64,000 bases of DNA from Gigantopelta aegis (Eukaryota; Mollusca; Gastropoda; Neomphalida; Peltospiridae), in assembly GCF_016097555.1 (NCBI RefSeq), contig NC_054704.1, positions 97,699,351-97,763,350 on the forward strand, read 5' to 3'. Below the pieces are notes generated by a model. That model searched no databases. It had not been told where the DNA came from and saw nothing but the letters and a program-made list of their open reading frames with translations. How positions within the stretch are numbered: position 1 is the first letter of the stretch; every line of letters begins with the position of its first letter. Shown here one piece after another: positions 10,435 to 21,897 of this stretch. The position numbers and the translations under genes were made by a program.

Positions 10435-10880
10435 TGTTTTAAGAACACCACTAGTACACATTGATTTAGTAATCATCGGCTATTGGATTTCAACACTTGA
10501 TAATGTTGGCATAGTGTTAGAAAGCCGACATATTGGATTTCAAACACTTGATGATGTTGACATGGTGTTAGAAAGCCGACATACTGGATTTCAAACACTT
10601 GATGATGTTGACATGGTGTTAGAAAGCCGACATACTGGATTTCAAACACTTGATGATGTTGGCATGGTGTTAGAAAGCCGACATACTGGATTTCAAACAC
10701 TTGATGATGTTGGCATGGTGTTAGAAAGCCGACATACTGGATTTCAAACACTTGATGATGTTGGCATAGCGTTAGAAAGCCGACATATTATTCCATTAAT
10801 AGCGAGGGATGTTTTATATGCACCATATCCTAGATCGACGGCGTATCAGGCGAACGCTAAATACCGCTGAACTACGTCCT
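10435..10880 (-). mobile_element. SINE-A copy with an internal minisatellite
   Basis: The outer parts are SINE-A: AAGAACACCACTAGTACACA and TCATCGGCTATTGGATTTCA on the left, TATTCCATTAATAGCGAGGG and GCTGAACTACGTCCTGCC on the right. The piece between them has been amplified into a 51-bp tandem repeat (10509-10785). Confidence 0.75.
10509..10785. repeat. 51-bp minisatellite born inside a SINE
   Basis: Five to six near-identical 51-bp units containing GTTAGAAAGCCGACATACTG and TTTCAAACACTTGATGATGT. Because 51 is divisible by three, long artefactual frames exist on both strands. Confidence 0.92.
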
Positions 10881-12536
10881 GCCATAGACTCAAAAAAGGG
10901 TCGATTTGTGCTTAACAGGGGCAGGGCTCGAGCAGGGGGACACGGTAACTACAATAAACGATCGTTTTTCCAATAACAGTCTGCACCAACACACGTCGCT
11001 AATTTTATATAACATTTGTACAATTTCTTACATACCCGTTGGTGAGAACATTATTCGCTATTTTATTTTATTTATAACACATACTGTTAATACATAGTAT
11101 ACGTTTGAAAACAAGTTCAAGAGATACGACTGGCATTTCCTAGGTGATGACCAGGTCGCCAGTGCCAACCAGTAATATAAAAACACGATCGAAATCGATT
11201 CCACTGTGACATATAGTTAATATGACCAGGCTAGGGCTGTAAATAGGCTTTTAGTCGAAAGTTTAAATTTGCTTAAAACCTGGTGTTTGAGGATATGCAA
11301 GAAATAGAATACTACATTCGTGTCCTGTAGATACTATTTACCTTACAACACGTTAGAAATGTTTTAATAAATGGTATCTAACGATCATTTATGTAGTGTT
11401 CTCTATGCATATATAGACAACAACAAAAAACTCCACATAATAATAATAAAAATAAAGTAAAAGTAAAAGTAAATAAATAAATAAATAAACAAGAAGAAAG
11501 AAAAAAAGAAGATGAAGAAAACTAAATCAAAACAGAAGAAGACAAGAAGAGAACACTGGATGTGACACCCCTTTTAAACATAGAAGCTGACACCTCTCTA
11601 CACCTAAATAAAGGTCTTTTTCAGCAAATCAGGTCTATCCATTCTTCTTTGTGAAAATCATCTCACACACAAAACCCCCAGAAAGAGTGAAGAATCTCAA
11701 ATCAGATAAAAAGCTGAAAAATCCCATATCTAAGAACAGAACAGAACAGAACAGAACAGAACAGAACAGAACAGAAATGAAATGAAATGTAATTTTAACT
11801 AGACCACAGTATATATATTATATTTGTTTTAACGGAACAAAATGTGTCGAATATTTCATGTGCACATTGCTTCAGCACTGTAGAACGGTTCCTACTTTAT
11901 ATGGTAGACGGCAGCTCGTGAATGTATACTAGTATATATATATATTTAAAGATACCCCAAGAAAAAAAATATGTCGGCTATGGAATGTCAATCAAAGGTA
12001 AATGTATAAAATTTCATTTTAAAAACCTTCAAACACAAAAAACACACGATTTATACAGCTATGCTATAAAACGTTACACACGAAAGATTAGACATATTAA
12101 CAAAATGAAGCAGTCTATGCCGCCATAATGGAACTGTGATACGGGGTATAAAACAAATACTTGATCTGCAACTAAAAACACCTAAAACAAATTTCAAGCA
12201 TAGCACAATCTATCACAGACGAAACACTCTAAAAACGAAAGGCATATATTATATAGACTTAAAAAACATTATCACGGATGCTTGTAGAATTAATTTTAAA
12301 ATTTCAATGAATACTAGAGAATATGTACTGTTATCGTCTCTGATGGAACAATATAAGAATGCTACCCTTGCACCGCGATGAGAAACAGCTATAAACTCGC
12401 AACAGAAACAGGTTTTGAATGTAGATCGATTGTGTGTATTTATATATCAGTAGCAAAAGAAACCCCAACATTGAGGCTTCTACCGTGTCTCTCAGTAATG
12501 CTTTGACCGAAATGTAGTTCAGGAATAGCTATATCC
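10881..12536. other. No gene seen; simple repeats
   Basis: AT-rich. It holds (AAAT)n/(AAGT)n near 11455-11490, (AACAG)n at about 11735-11776 and A-rich stretches. Short frames at 11922-12381 look like AT-rich noise with no domain. Confidence 0.45.
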
Positions 12537-13297
12537 GTCCAAAGGAATGGACCAATATTTATATCATCACACAGTATGGAATGGACACATTAAGGAATGG
12601 ACCAATATTTATATCATCACACAGTATGGAATGGACACATTAAGGAATGGACCAGTGTTTCTACCATCACACAGTATGGAATGGACACATTAAGGAATGG
12701 ACCAGTGTTTCTACCATCACACAGTATGGAATAGACACATTAAGGAATAGACCAATGTTTCTACCATCACACAGTATGGAATGGACCGATATGTCTATCA
12801 TCACACAGTGAGGAATGGACCAATGTTTCTATCATCACACAGTGAGGAATGGACCAATGTTTCTATCATCACATAGTATGGAATAGACCAATATTTCTGA
12901 CATCACACACTGAGGAATGGACAAATGTTTCTACCATCACACATTGAGGAATGGACCAATGTTTCTACCATCACACAGTGAGGAATGGACCAATGTTTCT
13001 ACCATCACACATTGAGGAATGAACCAATGTTTCTACCATCACACAGTGAGGAATGGACCAATGTTTCTACCATCACACAGTGAGAAATGGACCAATGTTT
13101 CTACCATCACACAGTGAGGAATGGACCAATGTTTCTACCATCACACAGTGAGGAATGGACCAATGTTTCTACCATCACACAGTGGGGAATGGACCAATGT
13201 TTCTACCATCACACAGTGAGAAATGGACCAATGTTTCTACCATCACACAGTGAGGAATAGACCAATATGTCTACCGTCACACAGAAAGGAATGGACC
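12537..13297. repeat. 34-bp minisatellite with 50-bp higher-order units
   Basis: Most of the array repeats a 34-bp unit (AGGAATGGACCAATGTTTCT then ACCATCACACAGTG). The first part uses a 50-bp unit, which is the same sequence plus a 16-bp insert carrying GGACACATTAAGG. There are about 20 units in total. Confidence 0.93.
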
Positions 13298-13575
13298 AAG
13301 ATTTTTAAGACTTTCTGAAGAAGCTTAATGATTTTTAGAATTTTCTGCCAGTTCATCAAATTCTACTGTAAAGAGTTTTTCAAAAATAAATTAAAAACAA
13401 TTGTTTGACTCCTAAGTTATGTTTAGTATTTATACTTATACATGAATACAAACACAGGATACAGTTCGATTGTATTGTTGCCCATCAGTTTGCATCAAAC
13501 GAAACTAAACAATATATATCATTAAATAAAGCCAAAACCAGGTGACTGGTTCTCATGCAACTGGTAAACACTTAC
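13298..13575. other. No feature seen
   Basis: AT-rich flank between the minisatellite and the candidate exon at 13576-13646. Confidence 0.4.
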
Positions 13576-13646
13576 AAGGTTTGTACGGCATTTTGAACTT
13601 CCTCCGTTATGGTGTCCAGTCTGAACATTCGTCTCATATCCGCCAT
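13576..13646 (-). CDS. Candidate orphan first coding exon, product unknown
   Basis: On the minus strand an ATG at 13646 in a good context (TTCAACATGGCG) opens a 23-codon stretch, MADMRRMFRLDTITEEV and six more residues. It ends at a strong donor (ACCTT, then GTAAGTG). The G+C content and codon pattern look more coding-like than the surroundings. I could not find a following exon in the lower-coordinate sequence, which is minisatellite and SINE-rich. Upstream, at about 13783-13812, are two GCAAC motifs (CTAGCAACA and CTGGCAACA). These resemble RFX half-sites, but they are in the same orientation and are only suggestive. I do not recognise the protein; it could also be chance. Confidence 0.35.
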
Positions 13647-13659
13647 GTTGAAATGTTTG

Positions 13660-14531
13660 TGTTCTGTTTTCTCAAACTGTAAACTTTAAACTGAAACCGA
13701 GGCCTGTAGAGTTAAATGGTCAGTAAACAATATCCCGTACGTCTGTTTCTCAAGACGTTCTCGACTATATGGAATCCAGCCTAGCAACAGTTTTCTTTCC
13801 CTGGCAACATCACCTTTCCAGGTAACGGACAAACGTCATACATCGAAAGTGTCTGTAAATATCATTTTCAGTTAATATTTAATTATGGTAAACACAGAGC
13901 GCATCTTTCGACTACAGGTCTTCTAGGTATAACAAGCGACATACACTGTACGTCTCTATTATGATGCGTGTGCATTACATTGTGAGTGTGAGATAGCGGT
14001 TCTTTGACGCAACAAACAGCCAGAACATTAAATGTCGGGTTAGGGTGCAGTGCGATATTAGCGATAACGCTAACTTGTGTCTACGTGGACGCATCTTGTA
14101 AAAAGGTCTTTTATGGTTGTTTAATAGTCTGAAGAGAAGCTTTTCGGGTCTTCTGGCCGTGTAATCAATCTTGCGTGATCTAACGAGATTAGGAGCGACC
14201 CCCGAGAACAGGTTAGGATTATTAAAAGAGTCAAACAGAGGGAAAAGGTCGCCTCCCCAAATTTGTCATACATGTATGCTGTTCCGCTGCCATTGTGTCT
14301 ACACCACGCAAGTCCAGCGAAGCGTGACACCACCTCGATGGTATGTCATTAAATCACAGCCAAAAATCCGGTTAATGGAGGTATAGGTTTTTTGTTTTTT
14401 GTTGTTGTTTTGTTTTTTAACCTTAGTGAAAATAATATTTTGGTCGGCTGGGTATTTCTTGGGAATACAGTCATAAAAAAGTCTACAATGTATGTTGATG
14501 TAACCCTCTCCTTTTATCGAGCTGTTCAAAC
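13660..14531. other. Possible promoter flank, otherwise nothing recognised
   Basis: If the exon at 13576-13646 is real, its promoter or 5' UTR lies here. Short frames at 14121-14529 have no recognisable domain. A T/G-rich stretch occupies 14386-14415. Confidence 0.35.
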
Positions 14532-14912
14532 TTTGTTTTGTTTAATGACACCACTAGAACACATTGATTTTTTTATCTTATCATCGGCTATTGGACGTCA
14601 AACATATGGTAATTCTGAAACCCGCTGTCGCCACACAGGCTACTCTTTTACGACAGGCAGCAAGGGATCTTTTATTTGCACTTCCCACAGGCAGGATAGC
14701 ACAAACCATGGCCTTTATTGAACCAGTTATGGATCACTGGTCGGCGCAAGTGGTTTACACCTACCCATTGTGCCTTGCGGAGCACTCACTCAGGGTTTGG
14801 AGTCGGTATCTGGATTAAAAATCCCATGCCTCGACTGGGATCGGAACCCAGTACCTACCAGCCTGTAGACCGATGGCCTAACCACGACGCCACCGAGGCC
14901 GGTTGTAGTGTA
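14532..14912 (-). mobile_element. SINE-C copy, near full length
   Basis: On the minus strand it has the head GGTGGCGTCGTGGTTAGGCC, the B box GGGTTCCGATCCC, the C body (GGGATTTTTAATCCAGATAC) and the shared core. The 3' end has an A-like tail (TCATTAAACAAAACAAAG), so it is a chimera relative to the copy at 9740-10090, which has the B tail. Confidence 0.8.
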
Positions 14913-14924
14913 CAGAGGCAACAT

Positions 14925-15420
14925 GCTAAATTTTCCAATTATCAGCAAGGGATCTTTTATATGCACTTTCCCACAGACAGGACAGCACATACCATGACCT
15001 TTGATATACCTTTCCTTCCTTTTAACTTATTTTTGTGCTTATATCCAATTAAGGTTCAAGCACGCCATCCTGGGCATACACCTCAGCTATCTGGGCTGTC
15101 TGTCCAGGACATTGAGTTAGGGGTTAGTTTGTTAGTGGTTAGTGAGAGAAAAGAGGTTGTAGTGGTTTTACACCCACCCATTGGCGTTAAAACTCTCTCT
15201 GGATGGGAGCCGGTACCGGGCTGCGAACCCTGTACCTACCAGCCTTATGTCCGATGGCTTAACCACGACGCCACCGAAGTCGGTTTTGATATACTAGTCG
15301 TGGGGCACTGGCTGGGACGGAAAACAAACCGAATCAGATAATGGGTCCACTAACGTGGTTCGATCTTAAGACGCAAGTACCTGAGGCGAGCGCTTTAGAT
15401 ACCGACTGAGCTAGATCTCA
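14925..15420 (-). mobile_element. SINE-A copy split by a SINE-D insertion
   Basis: The core (TCAGCAAGGGATCTTTTATA through CATGACCTTTGATATAC) is interrupted at 15009 and continues from 15295 with TTTGATATACTAGTCGTGGG into a variant tRNA head (ACTGAGCTAGATCTCACCCC). Confidence 0.8.
15010..15294 (-). mobile_element. SINE-D inserted with a 10-bp target duplication
   Basis: Full-length minus-strand SINE-D. It is bounded by exact TTTGATATAC copies at 15000-15009 and 15295-15304, one of which belongs to the host SINE-A. This gives the element's true ends. Confidence 0.88.
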
Positions 15421-15441
15421 CCCCCTGGAGGTTTTGAATTA

Positions 15442-15710
15442 CACCGGCCTCTGTGGTGTCGTGGTTAAGCCATCGGACATCAGGCTGGTAGGTACAGGGT
15501 TCGCAGCCCAGTTACGGCTCCCACCAAGATCGAGTTTTAACGACTCAGTGGGTAGGTGTAATACCACTACACCCTCTTCTCTCTCACTAACCACTAGCCA
15601 CAAACAACTAACCCTCTGTCCTGGACAGACAGTTCAGATAGCTGAGGTGTGTGCCCAGAACAGCGTGCTTGAACCTCAATTGGATATAAGCACGAAAATA
15701 AGTTGAAATG
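15442..15710 (+). mobile_element. SINE-D copy, full length
   Basis: Starts ACACCGGCCTCTGTGGTGTC, has the B-box-like GTACAGGGTTCGCAGCCC and ends TTGGATATAAGCACGAAAAT followed by AAGTTGAAATG. Confidence 0.88.
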
Positions 15711-15789
15711 ATTGAATGTTGAATTGCTCTGGGTTCTTGCACGTTATGCTAACACCTATCAGTTAAGGTCGATGATATAACATATATCC

Positions 15790-15991
15790 TACCACCATCA
15801 GAATGGCTGTGGTATGTGCTGTCGGTGGGAAAGTGCATATAAAATATCCCTTGCTGTTAATGCAATTTTCTTTTTTAATAAAGCCGGTTTCCTGTGAGGA
15901 CTACGTGTCAGAATTACCAAATGTTTGACATCCAATAGCCGATGATTAATTAATCAATGTGCTCTAACTGTGTCGTTAAATAAAGCAAACT
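15790..15991 (+). mobile_element. SINE-A partial copy (5' truncated)
   Basis: From AATGGCTGTGGTATGTGCTG through the core to the A tail (AATAGCCGATGATTAATTAA, TGTCGTTAAATAAAGC). The head is missing, consistent with 5' truncation in reverse transcription. Confidence 0.75.
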
Positions 15992-16020
15992 CATAACTAA
16001 CGGAAACGGAATTAATAAAT

Positions 16021-16075
16021 GAATGTTTAACGACACCCCAGCACGAATAATACTTCGGCTGTTGTGTGTCAAACT
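16021..16075. mobile_element. Short E element
   Basis: GAATGTTTAACGACACCCCA then CTTCGGCTGTTGTGTGTCAA. Similar fragments lie at 18093-18150, 19880-19915, 24076-24137, 31467-31500 and 44495-44660. Its end resembles the SINE-A tail complement (TTTAACGACACC), so it may be a short relative. Confidence 0.55.
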
Positions 16076-16135
16076 AACAGGAACGGATACAGGATTTTAT
16101 GAAGGGCTGTTTAGCTGTAGTTGCATTGCTTGGTC

Positions 16136-16385
16136 TGGGGCGGGACGTAGCCCAGTGGTAGAGCGCCCGGTCTGGGAGCGATCCCCGCCGGTGGGCCCAT
16201 TGGGCTATTTCTCGTTCCAGCCAGTGCACCACGACTGGTATATAAAAGGCTATGGTATGTACTACCCTGTCTGTGGGATGGTGCATATAAAAGATCCCTT
16301 GCTGCTAAGAGTAGCCCATGAAGTGGCGACAGCGTGTTTCCTCTCTCAATATATGTGTGGTCCTTAACCATATGTCTGTCGCCAT
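16136..16385 (+). mobile_element. SINE-B copy, 3' truncated
   Basis: Head GGGACGTAGCCCAGTGGTAG, core CATATAAAAGATCCCTTGCT, B tail up to CCTTAACCATATGTCTGTCG; the final part of the tail is missing. There is a 15-bp deletion in the anticodon region of the head. Confidence 0.85.
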
Positions 16386-17224
16386 TGATTTATATCTTGT
16401 TTTAACTGGGTTCTCATTCATTTCTTCTGATATCAGAACAGGTGAAACTGATTTTAATCACCATTTTGCATACACGACTCTTCGTCGAAAATATTACTTC
16501 GTCATGATGGCAGACACAATCAATTTGCCCTGCAGCAGGTTTTCCTTCGATACCATTACACGTGATATATCAACTATCTGTAAGTACTGAAGCCGTATAT
16601 GTCAACTATCTGACAGCACTGAACCCGTACAATATATACAGCGTGGCTGCCAAAGCCTTTAACTCGTGTATTGTTAGCTCGATGTGGCAATAGTCCAGCT
16701 ACTTTATAAGCGTAGAGGGTTCCTGTTAATGTCCTCTATTCTAGCTGCATTATATCAAATAAACAGCCGTCTGTGTTCTTTCCGAATATCATTAGATCTT
16801 CATCCATATAGTGTGTTAAGGTATGCACTGAACACAGTGCAATATCATCTGTGTTATTCGGTTTAGTCCAGGAACAAACAACATCGTGAAGAGTACATGT
16901 TTACGGAGGCTGGCCAAGTAGGTCACAGGTCATTGACAGATCTATATGCAAGCTGTGTCATGCTGCCTGAACTTTGGATGTTTAGTGTTGTTAACAGATT
17001 CTTACGCAGTATATAACAACAATGATATAGCATGCAGCCGTAGAACCACGTTGATACAATAAAATTGATGTAACAGGTGTTTCTAGGTAAGGGTCGCCGT
17101 GTAGATATCTAGAAATTTCAATATATTGATGTGAATATGCTTTTGGTGATCATAGCCCTGAGGTCATCTGACCATCGAGCTCACCAATCACTTGTCGAGT
17201 GTCATGAATAGACGAGGAAAGGCA
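16386..17224. other. No feature seen
   Basis: Two similar short stretches near 16560-16625 (ATATCAACTATCTG and ATGTCAACTATCTG) form a small direct repeat. Short frames have no recognisable domain. Confidence 0.4.
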
Positions 17225-17645
17225 TCCATAATGTTCGGGGCAATCAATCATCACTAGCGGGCTAAAGGCAAAGACTTGTAAATGGTGGAAGTTGTTGCCT
17301 CTCCCTAAGAGTCAAGTGTTAAGCCGAGGAGAGAAAACCGAGGATCACCTGCTACTGTTTTCACTAGAAGATTCAATATATGATGCCCATAACTCTGAGC
17401 TATGCTCATCAGTCATCTCTTGGACACTACTAATAGATGAGAAAAAAACCCACTCACGATGGTCGGGGTTGTCAATCATCACTAGAGTCATCAAGGAAAG
17501 TCTGTTTGGAAGTTGAACCTGTTACAACCACCTTCGGTTTGTCATGGACAGTCAAAGAACTCAAAACAAAGATCTGCAAATGGTGGAACTTGTAGTCCTC
17601 GGATTCCCCCACGAGTCTCGTCTTGAGTCGAGGATAAATTACTTA
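17225..17645. repeat. Diverged direct duplication, unknown element
   Basis: CAATCAATCATCACTAG near 17240 recurs as GTCAATCATCACTAG near 17470. CAAAGACTTGTAAATGGTGG (17270) recurs as CAAAGATCTGCAAATGGTGG (17568), each followed by a similar AGTC...CCGAGGA stretch. This is an old tandem duplication with a unit of roughly 230-300 bp. Confidence 0.55.
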
Positions 17646-19482
17646 ACACCATCTACTTATACAACTTCATTTATACAACTGAACATTCACCCACCACAAA
17701 AACCTCCACTGTCTGGAACATGCAAGATCCAACTAAGAAACTGCTGAATCCCCTGGATGAAACTGGCGTGAGCTGTATTTAGCTACGGGGGCAAAACTCT
17801 CTTCTGTATATTTGTCAAAACTTATTAATCCGTACACCTGGACCTCGTCACTAGTTCAGGCCTTTCTGATTTCTATTCATAACACGTATGTTTCAGAATA
17901 CATTGATACGATTATTATGATTCCCTCATATGATAAAAGAAATAACAGTATTGTGATATAAACATATTTTAATTCAGTGACAGTATACGTTTCACTAATT
18001 TTCTACACCAGTAGTCTTGCTTTCTGCACTCGGTCGGCTTGGAACCCAGTTAAAAAGTATATACAGATGCTCTGGCTGTACCAGTGAATGAATAGATGTT
18101 TAACGACACCCTAGCACAAAAAGTTACATCGGCTAAATTGGGTGTCAATGGCTGTACCAAATCAAATACTCTTTGGTCCTTGTCAATGCATGTGTGGAGG
18201 TGACAAGTACTTAAAAAGCGAGAGAAAAAATACAACAAACAAATAAAAAACTGACTGATCAGAAAATATACACAGTATACACTCGTGTCACAAAAGTCTG
18301 CACATGTTAATTACGTTACATTACGTCTTGAAACAAGTGTTGGGATATGTTTTTAAACAAACAAACAACATTAATTTAATTCATAAAACAATTGTTAAAA
18401 CAACATATCTTGATTGTGAACATATGTATAAAACTAGTAGATAACGATTTGATTGAAAAACAAAATTCTAAATTAATGCACTAAAAGTATACTTTTGCCA
18501 GCCTCGACCAACGTGTTTTTGTATCACCTGTCAACACGTGTCTGCCACCGCTGTAATGATCAACCTTGCAACTTACACCAGTTTACATAGAAGCTTCAAT
18601 ACATACTTTATTGTAATTTATGAATCCATAAATGCAATAAATGTTTTATTTTATCTGTTATCGTAAACATCCAGGCATACTTTCCCTCCGAGTGACACAA
18701 CACAACAAATATGGCTGCCCAAACTATAAAGCTTACAGCATGGCCTATTTTTAGCTATAGTTTGTTTCATAAAAGTTATCATTGATTGTCCAATATGGCT
18801 AACGAACACTTTTGTGGTCATTTACACGTTAATAAAGCAACTTTTATTGAATAATTATTCATTATAATGATCATAAATTTTGACATTCGCTTTTTTATAT
18901 TGTCATTTTGTGTTATCCAAACTAAGTAGCATGGAACGTCATTTATATTTATTTCATTTGCATAATCTAAATGTTCCTGAAACAGACTATAATAGGAAGT
19001 GTTTGTTGTCTAGAACTTACGAAAAAGTCGGATCCATTACCTGTTGTTGTTTCTGTGAACATTAGCGACAGGAGTGGTTATTTTAATGTTTGCTGCGCAG
19101 ACTTATGTGCCGTCGTGCAAGCCAGTAAATATGGGGGGTGCCACTAAAATGCGCTCGTTACTTGAGTTTAAAAGATTAAAATAATTTCCAGTAGTAACAC
19201 GTGTATTGTTTCATTGTACTGTGGCGGTGAAACAAATATTTTTAAAGAAAGATTTTAACTTTAAAATATAACACAAATGCTTTGGTGCGCAGACTTGGGT
19301 GCTACCAGTGTAACAAAATATATACCTCTGGGCTTGCCATCGCAATATCTAACAATTGTAGTCATTCTTGTAAAGCTATGGTGCTATCACAATTCCGTAT
19401 GATCATTCATTCCCAAAGTCTTCCCAGAGATATAAACTGAATGTACTTGTAACAATTTGGAATGATTGGCAGTTAGAGGTAA
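17646..19482. other. No gene seen
   Basis: AT-rich sequence with one short E element (18093-18150). The frame at 18880-19065 has no recognisable domain or splice support. Confidence 0.45.
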
Positions 19483-19680
19483 CAGACCTCGCCGTTAAAG
19501 TGAGCTATCACTCTCGCTCGCCATCAATCACCTGAGACTAGTTCAAGGAGAGTCATTTTTGGCTCCCCTTAGCATGTGAATTTATATGATATCAATATGG
19601 TAATACCTTAAATGGCTCCCCATAATCTAAGTTAGAGGAGCAATTGATAACTCCCCTCAATTTGTTCCTGTCAAGGTCTG
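19483..19680. mobile_element. MITE (family G), uninterrupted copy
   Basis: The ends CAGACCTCGCCGTTAAAG and TCCTGTCAAGGTCTG are inverted. Inside are CTAGTTCAAGGAGAGTCATT and GAGGAGCAATTGATAACTCC. It is 198 bp and defines the family also found at 5082-5750 and 62970-63245. Confidence 0.8.
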
Positions 19681-20644
19681 GCAGGTAAGCACATCTGGAG
19701 CCGATCTTGGATCACAATGTCGGATTTTTGTTCCTTCGTTTTTGAGATAGGTTAGGTACAGAGATAAGAATAGCATATTCAAGATGAAGGAAACATACGC
19801 TAGCTGACAAACCATGAACAACATATGCTATATGAAGTTTTGTGACACCCCTCTAACACGATTACCGGTTGTAAATGAATAAATGACTGACTGTTTAACG
19901 ACATCCCAGTACGGTAGTAACTGTGCCCTGAATGCCGGTATACCTATACTAATCTTCTCAAAACACTCCACCATTTTTACAGTGATCTGTGAGCCCAAGA
20001 TGCAACACTTTAAACCATACCAAAAAACCTAGTCACCATCAACTCCCCCACCCTCCCCAAAACCCACCAAAACCAAATCCACCCCACAAAAACAAACAGC
20101 AATAACAACAACAACAAAAAACCCAGACTACAAACTAATCAACTCACCACAAAAGTAATTAATAAATATTACAGTTTATACCGTTTGTTTTCACCAAATC
20201 TAACAAGCGTAACTGATTCAAGATGTGTATATACTGAAACGCAAAAGAAATACAATATTTTCCAGGACATGAAAGTTAATAACTATTCTTGTTCATACAT
20301 GTTACTACAGTGCTAGATGGCATCATTGTCATCAATTTGTCACACTCTGCCTATTACACAGGTAAGTCGCGCATCACCACCTATTCCAGTAAAGCATGAA
20401 ATACCCGTGCGTACACACAGGTAACAATTTAATAAGGCCAAACATTGTGATAGTTCCGATTACCTGACTGTCTCTAGAAAAAAATTGCGACCATAACGTT
20501 TTTAAAGATCCCCCCCCCCCCCCCCACCACCACCACCACCACCACCAAACAATTGGCGACCGACCGAGTCTAAATTGATATCGCCAACGTTTTCACTGTT
20601 CAATTGAGATTTAAATTGCTTTCGGTTAGACGTTTTATCATAGC
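19681..20644. other. No gene seen; C/A-rich low complexity
   Basis: An E fragment lies near 19880-19915, CCCACC/CAAAA-rich sequence at 20040-20130, and a poly-C plus (CAC)n tract at 20509-20546. No gene. Confidence 0.5.
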
Positions 20645-20809
20645 CGATCAATCCCCGTCGGTGGGCCCGTTGGGCTGTTTCTTGTTCTAATGGAAAAATG
20701 TAGCGAGTTTCCTCTGTAAGACTGTCAAAATTACGAAATGTTTGACATCCAATAGCCGATGATTAATAAATCAATGTACTCTAGTGGTGTCGTTAAGCAA
20801 AACAAACTC
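20645..20809 (+). mobile_element. SINE-A copy with internal deletion
   Basis: CCGATCAATCCCCGTCGGTG is followed almost directly by TAATGGAAAAATGTAGCGAG, so most of the core is deleted; the A tail is complete (TGTCGTTAAGCAAAACAAAC). A long T run follows (20814-20843). Confidence 0.8.
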
Positions 20810-20859
20810 TTTTTTTCCCTTTTTTTTTTTTTTTTTTTTTTTTATCACAGCCGTGTTTA

Positions 20860-20953
20860 GCCCGACTAATCTGCCGTTCGAGAGCTAGACGGACAGTTGG
20901 ACGGTTATGATAATACATGTCCGTCTAGCTCTCGAACAGCAGAGTACTCGGGC
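20860..20953. mobile_element. Foldback element with 36-bp arms
   Basis: Left arm 20860-20895 (GCCCGACTAATCTGCCGTTC, then GAGAGCTAGACGGACA) and right arm 20918-20953 are inverted repeats with a 22-base spacer. The transcript or single strand could form a long hairpin. Confidence 0.85.
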
Positions 20954-21075
20954 CAAGTCGTTTTGAAATTCCGGAAAATACTGAAAGAGAAAGTAGAGAT
21001 TTCTACAAATAACACATTCCTAGACTAGTAAGCAGTGTCTTTGTACACATGGAAACATGCTTATTCGTGTGACAA

Positions 21076-21394
21076 TGGGGCGGGACGTAGCTCAGTGGTA
21101 CTGCGCTCGCCTGATGCGCGATCGATCTAGGATCGATTCCCGTCGATGCGCCCAATGGGCTATTTCTCGTTCGAGCCAGTGCTCCACAACTGGTGTAACA
21201 AAGGCTGTGGTATGTACTATCCTATCTATGGGATGGTGCATATAAAAGTTCCCTTGCTGCTAATCGAAAAAGAGTAGCCCATGAAGTGGCGACAGGGGTT
21301 TCCGCTCTCAATATCTGTGTGGTCCTTAACCATATGTCCGACGCCATATAACCGTAAATAAAATGTGTTGTGTGCGTCGTTAAATAAAACATGT
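21076..21394 (+). mobile_element. SINE-B copy, full length
   Basis: The head GGGGCGGGACGTAGCTCAGT retains a good A box (TAGCTCAGTGG) and a B box GGATCGATTCCC. The tail ends CGTAAATAAAATGTGTTGTG and GTCGTTAAATAAAACATG. This is a good reference copy for the family. Confidence 0.9.
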
Positions 21395-21562
21395 CCTTCT
21401 TCTTCTTCGTGTGACAATCTGCTTTCTTTGTAATGTTAATTTGTTTAAAGTTTATTTTATTGTTGGATGTCAAACTAGACATGTAGATATAAAAAAAACG
21501 TTTCCATTTAAAGACTATATCCATATTAATCTTATCACCACATTTATCATAGATATTAAATA

Positions 21563-21897
21563 GGATTAAACAGTTTTTAAGATGTTAAAAACTAACGTTT
21601 TAACGATTGTAATTACATATCAAATATATTTTTCTGCATAAAATATTAGTGGCTGTATATTAAACGTTTTTTTCTGATCGTTCTAATATTTATATTATTT
21701 CCTAAACTATTATTTTTTCGTACATACGAAATTGTTTGAAGACAAAATCCAGTTTGGGCTTCTTAGAAATATTAAAACGACCAGAAACACATTGAATATA
21801 CAGACATTGATATTCTAAACAAGAAAATATATTTAATATGCAAGTTTAATCGTAGAACTATTTATTAGTCGGAAACATCTTACAATGTCCCTTTAAC
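21563..21897. mobile_element. Remnant of the 850-bp TIR element (family H)
   Basis: In reverse orientation it matches the right part of the element at 40069-40920: TAACGATTGTAATTACATAT, GAAGACAAAATCCAGTTTGG and AACACATTGAATATACAGAC. It ends AATGTCCCTTTAAC, like the family terminus. The left part is deleted. Confidence 0.8.

Noticed and set aside
10473..10870. Repetitive protein with a 17-residue period
   Set aside because: The repeat is a 51-bp minisatellite inside a SINE, with equal openness on both strands and no splice or start support.
14718..15341. 207-codon plus frame as a gene
   Set aside because: It runs across SINE-C, SINE-A and SINE-D and has no motif beyond SINE translations.
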